From contig CP103437.1 of NCBI GenBank assembly GCA_024919215.1, positions 620,001-684,000 on the forward strand: a stretch of DNA of 64,000 bases, given 5' to 3'. The notes under the pieces were generated by a model, which was not told the DNA's origin, made no database searches, and worked only from the letters and a program-made list of their open reading frames with translations. Position numbers and translations under genes: made by a program. The DNA is from Methylophilaceae bacterium LSUCC0665 (GTDB taxonomy: Bacteria > Pseudomonadota > Gammaproteobacteria > Burkholderiales > Methylophilaceae). Within the stretch, counting starts at the first letter, position 1; each line of letters starts with the position of its first letter. Below, one piece after another: positions 40,711 through 48,591 of the stretch.

Positions 40711-43700
40711 GAATTCACCTGAGAGGTTTTATTTTGAGAGGAATTTTTTGCGATGTTTAAATCTACCTCAACAATTTTTGAAACACCTGATTCTTGCATC
40801 GTGACTCCAATGAGTTGTTCAGCAAGCTCCATAGTAATCTTGTTGTGAGAAACATATAAAAACTGAGTATTAGAAGACATCTCTTTAACTAAGTCACAAA
40901 ATCTTTCTGTATTTGAATCATCGAGAGGAGCGTCAACCTCATCTAGTAAACAGAATGGAGCTGGGTTTAATCTAAACAAGGCAAAAACAAGGGCTATGGC
41001 CGTTAAAGCTTTTTCACCACCAGATAGAAGATGAATCGTAGTATTCTTTTTACCTGGTGGCTGAGCAACAATTTGTAAACCAGTGTCAAGTATTTCATTG
41101 CCAAGAAGCTCAAGAGCTGCCTTACCTCCGCCGAAAAGCTTTCTAAAATAATCATTTAAATTTTGATTAACACTATTGTATGTTTCTTTGAGTTTTTCCC
41201 GAGTTTCACGATCAATTTTTCCAATCACATTCTCAAGCGTTGCACTTGCTTCAGTTAAGTCTTCAACTTGGGACGTTATATATTTTACTCTTTCTCGTTC
41301 ACTATCTAGTTCAGAAACTGCAGCCATGTTTATAGGGCCTATACGTTCAATTTTTTGATTTAATTTTTCAATTTTTTCAGAAATCGAAGATGCATTTTCA
41401 CCATTAATGTTATTTAAAATCTCTTCGTCATTAATATTAAACCTAGAGAACTCTTTTGCCGCATAATCAAAATCAATCTTGGTTTGTTGCTCTTTTAATT
41501 TCTCTGCCTGAAAAGAGTCACTGATGGGAGTGATTTCTTGAATTAAGGTAAGTCTGGATTGCTCTTTATTTCTAAGATCAGATTCTTTAATAGCTAATTG
41601 ATCACGTTTATCTTTTAACTGAGCCTCAGCAACCTGTTTTTCTTTAAGAAAATTCCCTAGGTCTTGATTAAGTTCTTTATGTTTTTGTGCAAACATTTCT
41701 AGATTGAACTCACTTGAAGTTCTCATTAATGAATTTTGTTCATTGGTTAAGATGTCTTTTCTTTCAGATAAATCATTAATTTTCGTCTGAGCTAAATTAA
41801 TCTTGTATTCTATTTCACGTTTTTCTTTCTCAGCATCATCAAAGATCTTTTTAGCTTCAATGAAGACCTGTTCTTTAAGATCCCTATCTGACACTAAATC
41901 TTTTAGCATATTTGCAACATCAGAAATTACCTGTTCAAGATCCTGAGTATTGCCATATTTAGTTTGTCGATCTGTTGATATTAATTCTTTTTCTTTATTT
42001 AATGTCGCTAACTCATGAGAGATGGTCTGAATTCTCTCAGTAGCAGTTGTTTTTTGATATCTTTGTCTTGAGAATTGAATTTCTAGAGCTTTGGTCTCTT
42101 TTTCAGCAGTATCACGATGTTCAATCAAATCATTTAACCGATCCCTATATTCATCTAATTTTTCTTTTTTGGAGGAAATCTCAGTAAGAATTAATTGGTT
42201 TTTTTCATTAAGCTTATTGAGCGTTACGCTAAGTTCATCAATTTTTGCTTTTGTTGCAAAAGCATCCACCGATAAATCATTATTTCCATGGATATATTGA
42301 TAAAGCCTTCCGTAAATATTCCCTTTTATATCCACCAATGTCTGTCCTGGTTTGAGCTTTTGGCGATAAGTCTCTAAATTATTTAAATTTTCAATAATAA
42401 AGACATTGTGAGTCATTTCTCTAATAACAGACTGATGTTCAATGTCGGATTGAATTAGCTGACTTAAGGGTGTTAGGTTTTCAAAACCTGGACTATCTAT
42501 TGTTGATTCATTTGTGGATGCCATCAATGTGATAGCAAATGTCGAATCACTTATATTCAAGTTAGATGAAAAGTATGCATTTGACTTAATTCCCATTACT
42601 GAATCTAGTGCTTTCGCATATTTTTCATCAATTTTCACCTTGCTGATTAAATTTTTATCTGACTGGATATCATTTGCTTTAAGCCACTCATTAATTTGCT
42701 CTTGATTCACCTGAGCATTAATTAAAGAATTTAAAGACTTAATTTCAGCCTCAACCTGGCTTAATTCGGTTTGAATATCTTGTCTTTCATCGTATAAAGT
42801 ATCTAGCTCCTCAGAATGATTATCGATTAATTCTTTTTGCAAATGTATTTCTTGATTTAAACTATCAATTCGAGAATTAAGATCAGTAATTTGATTATCA
42901 CCAGAGCTTGTTGCTTCATCAAGTAATGTCTTTTGGTTGTTCAATTCTAATTGAAGCTGCTCTACTCTTTTATCAAAGTCTTGAATCTTTCCATCCATAA
43001 AGGAAATCGTATTTTGATCTAATCTTAATTGCTCTCTATTACTTTGAAGTTTTTCTTCAATGGACCTATATTCAATATTGATTTGAGAAAATTCTAATTC
43101 AGCTTTTTTAAAAGCACTCTCTTTTTCTGAATAAGAATTTTGATAGTCATTTATATGTCGTTCATTTTCATTTAGGTCATTTTGCAATTGGATAAATAGG
43201 TCATTTAATCTCTCTAACTCGCCAGATATTTCCTTGATGCGATTGTCACTTTGCTCAACCTGATTTCTAGCTCTCTCCTCTTCGCTACGATTCGATTCAA
43301 TCTTGCTTTCGACAGAACTAACTTTAGAACTAATTTCATAAAAATTAGCTTGAACAGGATTCAAGGCTTCATTTTGAGATCTAAGCTCTTCACGTGAGAC
43401 ATCAACTTCAAGTTCAGCTTTTGTCAGTTCGGATTTTTTTTGCTCTAATTTGATTTGAGATTGCTTTAATTTGTCTTGTGATTCTCGCCATAATAGTGCG
43501 GCTGATTCTTTTTTAAGAAAAGCCAATTGAGCTTCCAATTGCTTTAATTGATCTTTAAATAAATTATATTTTTTTGCTGCCTCTGCTTGGGCTTCTAGTT
43601 TAGTGATTGCTGAGTTAATTTCTTTTTCAAGATCCTTCACGCGCTGAAGGTTGTCTCTTGTGTCACGAAGTCGGTATTCCGTTTCTTTTCTTCTTTCTTT

Positions 43701-44219
43701 GTACTTGCTTATTCCAGCGGCTTCTTCAAGGAAGTTTTTTAACTCTTCTGGTTTTGCCTCAACAAGTTGTGAAACAGTATTCTGTCCAATAATGGCATAC
43801 CCTCTTGTCCCTAAACCAGTTCCGTAAAATAGATCAGCGACATCTTTTCTTCGAACATTAATTCCATTAATAGAGTAAGTTGAGCCTTTATCTTTTTCAA
43901 TTGTTCTTCTTACAGCGATTTCAGAATATTTAGCCCATTCGTTTGCCGCTTTATTTTCATTATTATCAAATAATAATTCCACACTGGCTCTAGAAATAGC
44001 AGGTCGTGTATCCGTCCCATTAAAAATTACGGATTCCATAGACTCACCTCTCATCTCTTTTGCTGAGGATGAACCGAGAACCCATTTGACTGATTCCATG
44101 ATATTTGATTTGCCACAACCATTAGGACCGACGATGCCAACTAATTGGCCAGGAAGTGATATGGTGGTTGGATCTATAAAGGTTTTAAAACCAGCTAACT
44201 TAATTTGTCTTAACTTCAA
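40707..44219 (-). CDS. smc: Chromosome segregation ATPase SMC
   Basis: A 1170-residue SMC protein. N-terminal Walker A in GIVGPNGCGKSNIMESVKW; long coiled coils at about residues 170-500 and 660-1000; a hinge domain between them; and C-terminal signature HLLSGGEKALTAIALVFALF with Walker B PFCLLDEVDAPLDD. It forms the condensin core with ScpA and ScpB, which are not in the window. The ATG overlaps nothing upstream; the end overlaps zipA by ATGA. It diverges from queF over 79 bp. Confidence 0.97.
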
Positions 44220-44298
44220 ATACTTCTCACTATGTTTTAATAGTTACAAAAAAATTATTGTATAATTGCAAAAATTTTTTTAAAGGTTATACACCACG
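44220..44298. promoter_or_regulatory. Divergent promoter region between smc and queF
   Basis: A TATAAT at 44261-44266 is a good -10 candidate for queF. No matching -35 at normal spacing is obvious. There is no preQ1 riboswitch-like structure that I can see. Confidence 0.35.
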
Positions 44299-44745
44299 AT
44301 GAAACTTACAAAACTAGGAAGTAAGCCAACTGCACAACCGACTAAAGAGTTAGAAACGTTTAACAATCCGAATCCAAAAGGTGATTTTCATATCCATATG
44401 GAAATACCTGAATTTACTTGTTTGTGCCCAAAAACCGGGCAACCAGACTTCGCAACTCTCTATCTAGATTATATCCCTGATAAGCATTGTGTGGAACTGA
44501 AAAGTCTAAAATTATATATGTGGTCCTTTAGAGATCAAGGTTGCTTTCATGAGGCCGTCACCAACCAAATTTTGAATGACTTAGTAAAAGCAACAAAACC
44601 TCGCTATATGAAATTAACAGCTAAGTTTTATGTTCGCGGGGGAATATTTACGAACGTCGTGGTAGAACATAGAAAAAAAGGTTGGAAACCGCAACCTAAA
44701 GTTGATTTAGATCAATTTCCAAGTCAAAATAGCGTTGTTGTTTAA
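44299..44745 (+). CDS. queF: NADPH-dependent 7-cyano-7-deazaguanine reductase, type I
   Basis: Reduces preQ0 to preQ1 in queuosine synthesis. The 148-residue unimodular length is that of type I QueF. The catalytic cysteine lies in [16 protein letters not shown]. The substrate motif [20 protein letters not shown] corresponds to the family E-S-K-S-x-K-L-Y pattern with the conserved histidine-glutamate. It stands alone between smc and tRNA-Ala. GGTTATACACCACG precedes the ATG and offers only a weak ribosome-binding site. Confidence 0.95.
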   Translation: MKLTKLGSKPTAQPTKELETFNNPNPKGDFHIHMEIPEFTCLCPKTGQPDFATLYLDYIPDKHCVELKSLKLYMWSFRDQGCFHEAVTNQILNDLVKATKPRYMKLTAKFYVRGGIFTNVVVEHRKKGWKPQPKVDLDQFPSQNSVVV

Positions 44746-44751
44746 ATAACT

Positions 44752-44827
44752 GGGGGTATAGCTCAGCTGGGAGAGCACTTGCATGGCATGCAAGGGGTCA
44801 GCGGTTCGATCCCGCTTACCTCCACCA
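44752..44827 (+). tRNA. tRNA-Ala (anticodon GGC)
   Basis: A 76-nt cloverleaf with CCA encoded. The acceptor stem GGGGGTA pairs with TACCTCC (one G-T pair), the D arm is GCTCAGCTGGGAGAGC, the anticodon stem CTTGC pairs with GCAAG around loop ATGGCAT (anticodon GGC), and the T arm is GCGGTTCGATCCCGC. It starts 6 nt after the queF stop. Its 3' end recurs at 48228-48240. Confidence 0.97.
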
Positions 44828-44829
44828 AA
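44817..44829 (+). repeat. Left copy of 13-bp att-like direct repeat (tRNA-Ala 3' end)
   Basis: TACCTCCACCAAA covers the 3' half of the acceptor stem and the CCA end plus two bases. The identical sequence lies at 48228-48240. Confidence 0.7.
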
Positions 44830-44853
44830 GTAGGCTTTTAAATAATGAAATTA

Positions 44854-45597
44854 TTAAATACACATCTCATCAATTATAATTTCAATATGCTTATTAATAT
44901 CGAATGAAGAGTCCACAGGAATCGATAAAATGGTATCTTCTTTTCTCAAATTAAAGATATCAAACTGCCCATATATTTTTTCTTTATTGTCTATTTCAAT
45001 TGATTTTACAATTCCATTTCTTGAACTTAGCATTTCTTTAATTGAAATGACCTCACAAGCATTAAAGTTCTCCGAATTGATATTTAAAAAAACAGACTGT
45101 TCATTCATTTGCACTTTTAAATAACCATAGATTAATGCAAGTTGATAATTATCATTAAGGAAATAAAAATGGATATCCGTTAAGAAGTCATTCATTGGAT
45201 TATCAAATATTCGAATACTGGATTCAGATCCGCACATATCTTGGAAAAGATTTAACATTTTGAATGATGGGCGATCAGAAAATTTATCAGCGATATGCTT
45301 TGTTAAGGAGTTACACGAGTCAGATATGAAAGATATAGATTTAAGTATTACTTTTAACTGATTTATAAACTCTTGATTCCAATTAACTTCCAACTGAAGT
45401 TCTAAATATGGTTTTCTACTGTCTGAGTAAGTGATTGTCTTTTTAATTACCTCAGGATTAATAAGATGTGTTTTGTATTCTTGAAAAAGTTGGATTATCT
45501 CTTTGTCAGAATCTAACTTTTCATTTAAATCAGTTTGTATATCTGAGTAAACAATAAAAGAGATTGAGAATAAAAAAATAAATGCTAAATATTTCAT
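44854..45597 (-). CDS. Exported protein of unknown function in the tRNA-Ala island
   Basis: A 247-residue protein with a Sec signal peptide (MKYLAFIFLFSISFIVYS, cut near SDIQ). The mature part is rich in Asn, Ile, Lys and Ser with three cysteines apart from the signal (FISDSCNSL, DMCGSE, FNACEVIS) and one at the C terminus (DEMCI). I recognise no domain. Its ATG overlaps the stop of the glycosylase-like gene upstream (ATGA), so the two are translationally coupled. It ends 26 nt after the tRNA. Function unknown. Confidence 0.75.
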   Translation of the reverse strand: MKYLAFIFLFSISFIVYSDIQTDLNEKLDSDKEIIQLFQEYKTHLINPEVIKKTITYSDSRKPYLELQLEVNWNQEFINQLKVILKSISFISDSCNSLTKHIADKFSDRPSFKMLNLFQDMCGSESSIRIFDNPMNDFLTDIHFYFLNDNYQLALIYGYLKVQMNEQSVFLNINSENFNACEVISIKEMLSSRNGIVKSIEIDNKEKIYGQFDIFNLRKEDTILSIPVDSSFDINKHIEIIIDEMCI

Positions 45598-46277
45598 TGG
45601 ATTAATTGACGATAATTATCTGATAATGTTTTCCAAATGCTTTTTACTTTATCTTCACCTCCTGCATTAGCAGTTCCCATTCCACCAGTATGGGGCACTC
45701 CAAGAACAATACTATTGCCTATTTTAAATGGATCTAAATAAGTATCTTTGATATTAATTTTAGAGATTTTTTTAAATCTTCTTATGATATTATAGTTTGT
45801 CGAACCAACAGCAATAACAATATTTGCTTCAAAAACTTTAATAAAAGGTTCGATAAAATTTTCTATTGAATAAAGATAATCATGAATTGGTATTGATGCT
45901 GAGATGTTCCCCAATTTTATATATGGAAATAAATTTATAGCATAGGTTTGATGAAAATTAATACCAAAATAGTTTAACAAATATAATTGAAGTCTCTTGT
46001 TGGTTGGTAAGCTTAGGTCAATACCAGATTTAATCTTTTCTGGCGTATGGTCTTGTGAAATTAAAAAATCATATGAAGCCCAATCCTGAAGAATAATCAA
46101 AATCTTAGAATTAACATTGTGAGCACTTTTACTAATTGGTGAAATAAAATTTTCATCGTAATAGATTCCATTATCAAATTCACTCACCTTTATATATTTT
46201 CCTCTTAATAAATCCAAAGTATCAGATTCAATTTTCATTGAAATATTACGAATTAAATTAAGCTTTTCTGTAGGCAT
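45594..46277 (-). CDS. Uracil-DNA-glycosylase-superfamily-like protein
   Basis: A 227-residue protein with the outline of the UDG fold: a hydrophobic strand into IIILQDWASYDFL-type sequence (QDWA at residues 64-67, where glycosylases have the water-activating motif), a central YAINLFPYIK, the strand IVIAVGSTNYNIIRRF, and a late histidine loop VPHTGGMGTANAGG (His196) in the place of the second active-site motif. The match is by pattern only; the catalytic identity, if any, is not certain. It is coupled to a downstream exported protein, an odd partner for a DNA repair enzyme. Confidence 0.6.
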   Translation of the reverse strand: MPTEKLNLIRNISMKIESDTLDLLRGKYIKVSEFDNGIYYDENFISPISKSAHNVNSKILIILQDWASYDFLISQDHTPEKIKSGIDLSLPTNKRLQLYLLNYFGINFHQTYAINLFPYIKLGNISASIPIHDYLYSIENFIEPFIKVFEANIVIAVGSTNYNIIRRFKKISKINIKDTYLDPFKIGNSIVLGVPHTGGMGTANAGGEDKVKSIWKTLSDNYRQLIQ

Positions 46278-46370
46278 TTTTTGGTAATTATTTCTTGCTT
46301 ATATTATTTATTTAGGAGTATATTTTAAGATGAATATTATCAAAATATCTATTTTTATAAGGAGATTCTT

Positions 46371-47102
46371 ATGGATCTTTTCTCTACCTCACAAGAGAAT
46401 ATGAACTCTCAAGGCTTCACTTTAATGATGAATACGATGGGCTATGAAAATTTTTCTATAAATAACTTCTATTTAGAAAATGATAGACGAGGAACAGCTA
46501 AATCAAAAAATCTTTTAGAAAAAAATATGTTAGCTTTCATTAAAAAAAATGATGCTGAAAAAATAAAACTTGTTGCGAGAATATTGAATGCTTTTTTTGA
46601 AGTTCCTGATGCATTTAATTATTGGAGATTTAGTTTAGTTCTAAAAATATTTGTAGAAAATTATTATGAAGAAGATTATGGACTTCCAGAATGCTGGGAA
46701 AAAATAAACGAGTTTGGCAAGAGTAAAAAAAACTGCCTCACAATATTCAAGAAAATAAATCAACTTTATAGTGGTGGTGAGATTTCATCAGAACAATATC
46801 GAAATGGTATTCAAAGCTTTGTAATAAGCTATTTAGATTCAGCACTTAATGAAGGAGATGCCTATGATGATATTACGAACCTTTTGAGACTGATTGCTAA
46901 CAATGATTACCTTGAGGGGGAAGCTATCTTAGACATACCTGAGGGAACTGGGGAATTGCTTTTAGCTTGCAGAAGAACATTAGAAGAATTTACAAGGATC
47001 TGTATAGATCTTCCTGAGGGTGTAAATAATAAAAATAAAAATTATTTTGATAGTATCGAGTGGGGTGATGTAGCAGATAGCCTAATCGAAGCAATGGGCT
47101 AA
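46371..47102 (+). CDS. Acidic protein of unknown function, first gene of the island's plus-strand operon
   Basis: A 243-residue, mostly helical, acidic protein without signal peptide or membrane segments. No known domain is recognised. Noticeable stretches are LENDRRGTAKSKNLLEKNML near residue 33, AFFEVPDAFNYWRF near residue 80 and two related IPEGTG and LPEGVN turns near residues 190 and 215. AAGGAGATTCTT precedes the ATG, a strong ribosome-binding site. The stop lies directly before the next gene, and the divergent promoter region to the glycosylase-like gene is 93 bp. Confidence 0.8.
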   Translation: MDLFSTSQENMNSQGFTLMMNTMGYENFSINNFYLENDRRGTAKSKNLLEKNMLAFIKKNDAEKIKLVARILNAFFEVPDAFNYWRFSLVLKIFVENYYEEDYGLPECWEKINEFGKSKKNCLTIFKKINQLYSGGEISSEQYRNGIQSFVISYLDSALNEGDAYDDITNLLRLIANNDYLEGEAILDIPEGTGELLLACRRTLEEFTRICIDLPEGVNNKNKNYFDSIEWGDVADSLIEAMG

Positions 47103-47108
47103 TTGAAG

Positions 47109-47297
47109 ATGTCTCCTATTTGCATTATTGAAAGACAAACAGAGGGTGGATCTTGGATCAAGGTGTGTGATGGCTCAAGCCACCCAGCAAACATTAAAAG
47201 ATTGTTAGATTCCGCAGTAAAAGCATATCCGCAAAATAAAAAATTTAGAGCAATTGATTCAGTATCGAAGCAGTTGCTTGATATGGCATTTTCCTAA
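47109..47297 (+). CDS. 62-residue protein of unknown function between the unknown and the nuclease
   Basis: MSPICIIERQTEGGSWIKVC at the N terminus, then a helix region ANIKRLLDSAVKAYPQN and KKFRAIDSVSKQLLDMAFS. The alternating pattern at the start suggests a beta hairpin followed by a helix, a compact folded domain. I use the ATG at 47109; a TTG at 47103 directly after the previous stop would add two residues. Its stop shares a base with the start of the nuclease gene (TAATG), which argues that it is a real co-translated gene. Function unknown. Confidence 0.72.
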   Translation: MSPICIIERQTEGGSWIKVCDGSSHPANIKRLLDSAVKAYPQNKKFRAIDSVSKQLLDMAFS

Positions 47298-48040
47298 TGC
47301 CTAAATCTAAACCATATGATCCGAATTCAAAATCCTTGTTCAAAATAAGTAGAAGCGGTGTTGAGCTTTTTTTGGATTGCCCAAAATGCTTTTATTTAAG
47401 ATACCGCAAAACAGTATCAAGGGTCTCTGGTCCACCTTTTAACCTAAATATTGCTGTCGATGCATTATTAAAAAATGAATTCGATTCCTATCGAAAACAA
47501 AAAAAACCTCATCCATTAATGGAATCTATCAATATTGATGCCATTCCCTTTCAGCATGAAAATTTAGATAAATGGAGACATAATTTTTCAGGTGTTCAAT
47601 TTGAAGATCAAAAACGAGGCTTTTTATGGTTTGGTGCAGTTGACGATATTTGGATTCATAATAAAACTAAAAAACTGATCGTAGTTGATTACAAAGCAAC
47701 TTCAAAAAGTAGTGAAGTGAATATTGATGCTGATTGGCAAATTTCTTATAAAAACCAAATGGAATTTTATCAATGGCTACTTCGCAAAAACGGCTTTGAA
47801 GTAAATGATCAAGGATGGTTTGTATACTGCAATGGTGATGCATCAAAAAATCAATTTAATAATACCCTTCACTTTGATATCAAAATGATTCCCTATGAAG
47901 GAAATGGCAGTTGGATTGAACCAACATTAGATAAAATCAAGATTTGTCTTGACTCAGATGATATTCCTCATTCATCATCAAATTGCAAGTATTGTGAGTA
48001 TATTCATAATGTAAATAATTCAAATGACCTACTCTCATAA
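47297..48040 (+). CDS. PD-(D/E)XK nuclease, Cas4/AddB-like with probable Fe-S cluster
   Basis: A 247-residue RecB-family nuclease. The catalytic core is visible as GAVDDIWI (Asp116), VVDYKATSK (Asp131, Lys133) and QMEFYQWLLR (Gln154 and Tyr158, the RecB QxxxY motif). Two cysteine pairs flank the domain, C28/C31 in FLDCPKCFYLRYR and C230/C233 in SSNCKYCEYIH, the layout of the 4Fe-4S cluster in Cas4 and AddB nucleases. No helicase or cas genes are adjacent. DNA end processing or defence are possible roles; neither is shown. Confidence 0.82.
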   Translation: MPKSKPYDPNSKSLFKISRSGVELFLDCPKCFYLRYRKTVSRVSGPPFNLNIAVDALLKNEFDSYRKQKKPHPLMESINIDAIPFQHENLDKWRHNFSGVQFEDQKRGFLWFGAVDDIWIHNKTKKLIVVDYKATSKSSEVNIDADWQISYKNQMEFYQWLLRKNGFEVNDQGWFVYCNGDASKNQFNNTLHFDIKMIPYEGNGSWIEPTLDKIKICLDSDDIPHSSSNCKYCEYIHNVNNSNDLLS

Positions 48041-48064
48041 TAGATATTTTTTATGTTAAATTTT

Positions 48065-48178
48065 AGAGAGATTTAGCTATGGAGTTTCATAGCTTTGTTT
48101 CTCTTGAAAGAGATATTTTTTAAACAAGATGATATTTCACAATCTTGTGGAAAATTTGTGGGAAAAAAGAAAATTTGT
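48065..48178. other. Hairpins and paired 10-bp repeats inside the island's right end
   Basis: AGCTATG (48075-48081) pairs with CATAGCT (48088-48094), enclosed by a short AGAG/CTCT stem. A second hairpin is ACAAGAT (48124-48130) with ATCTTGT (48142-48148). GAAAATTTGT occurs twice as a direct repeat, at 48150-48159 and 48169-48178, 19 bp apart. The set lies 50-160 bp before the right att-like repeat. No open reading frame of note covers it. The first hairpin could end the nuclease operon. Confidence 0.5.
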
Positions 48179-48227
48179 TATGTGAATCGCGATTTAAACG
48201 GAATTAATTGAAGATTTTTATTGAGGA

Positions 48228-48240
48228 TACCTCCACCAAA
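48228..48240 (+). repeat. Right copy of 13-bp att-like direct repeat
   Basis: TACCTCCACCAAA, identical to the tRNA-Ala 3' end at 44817-44829. The bases around it do not resemble a tRNA, so only the short core is duplicated. Confidence 0.7.
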
Positions 48241-48265
48241 TTAAATATTTATCTAGCTGATTGAA

Positions 48266-48409
48266 TCACTTTTTTTCAGTCTCTTTGGTTTCATTGATAT
48301 TTGAATCAACAGGAAGCATTTTATTACCATCCCACCTTTGACCACACCAGCACACACCCTCCTCATTGATTATACAAGTCCCACTTCCACAACACCTCTT
48401 ATCCTCCAT
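48266..48409 (-). CDS. 47-residue cysteine-rich protein
   Basis: Translation of the minus strand from 48409 gives MEDKRCCGSGTC followed by IINEEGVCWCGQRWDG and a short charged tail. Five cysteines (6, 7, 12, 20, 22) in a CC-x4-C-x7-C-x-C pattern suggest a small metal-binding knuckle. AAGGAG lies nine bases before the ATG, so the gene is well supported despite its size. It sits just outside the right island repeat and has no close operon partner. I believe similar small proteins occur in betaproteobacteria, but I cannot name the family. Function unknown. Confidence 0.75.
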   Translation of the reverse strand: MEDKRCCGSGTCIINEEGVCWCGQRWDGNKMLPVDSNINETKETEKK

Positions 48410-48495
48410 TTATTACTCCTTACTAATTAAATGTAATTTCTAAGAACCTAATAGATCGTAAAAGTGCATTTTAAAAGTTAGGTTTTTTAATAAAA

Positions 48496-48591
48496 ATGAC
48501 ACATACTGTAGCTAATGTATTTAAGACAGAGAAATTACTATGGTCAAAAAATGAAATTAATAATTCTCAATTATTGGCTTATGCTAAATGA
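48496..48591 (+). CDS. Possible 31-codon upstream reading frame coupled to the monooxygenase
   Basis: An ATG at 48496 opens MTHTVANVFKTEKLLWSKNE and runs to a TGA that overlaps the ATG of the monooxygenase gene (ATGA). No clear ribosome-binding site precedes it. It may be a leader peptide or a chance frame. The rest of the 178-bp gap between the cysteine-rich gene and the monooxygenase shows nothing else. Confidence 0.3.
   Translation: MTHTVANVFKTEKLLWSKNEINNSQLLAYAK

Larger units (their letters stand above)
44752..48240. mobile_element. Putative small genomic island at the 3' end of tRNA-Ala
   Basis: The 13 bases TACCTCCACCAAA at the tRNA 3' end (44817-44829) are repeated at 48228-48240. 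The 3.4 kb between them holds five genes in two divergent operons, none of which I recognise as a core gene. This is the usual footprint of integration at a tRNA gene. No integrase or excisionase lies inside, so if it was mobile it has lost that module or is moved in trans. The island status is inference from the repeat and the gene content. Confidence 0.5.

Noticed and set aside
48041-48240. Possible integrase or transposase remnant at the right end of the island
   Set aside because: All frames are broken by stops, and no tyrosine-recombinase motif is visible. Only hairpins and short repeats are present.
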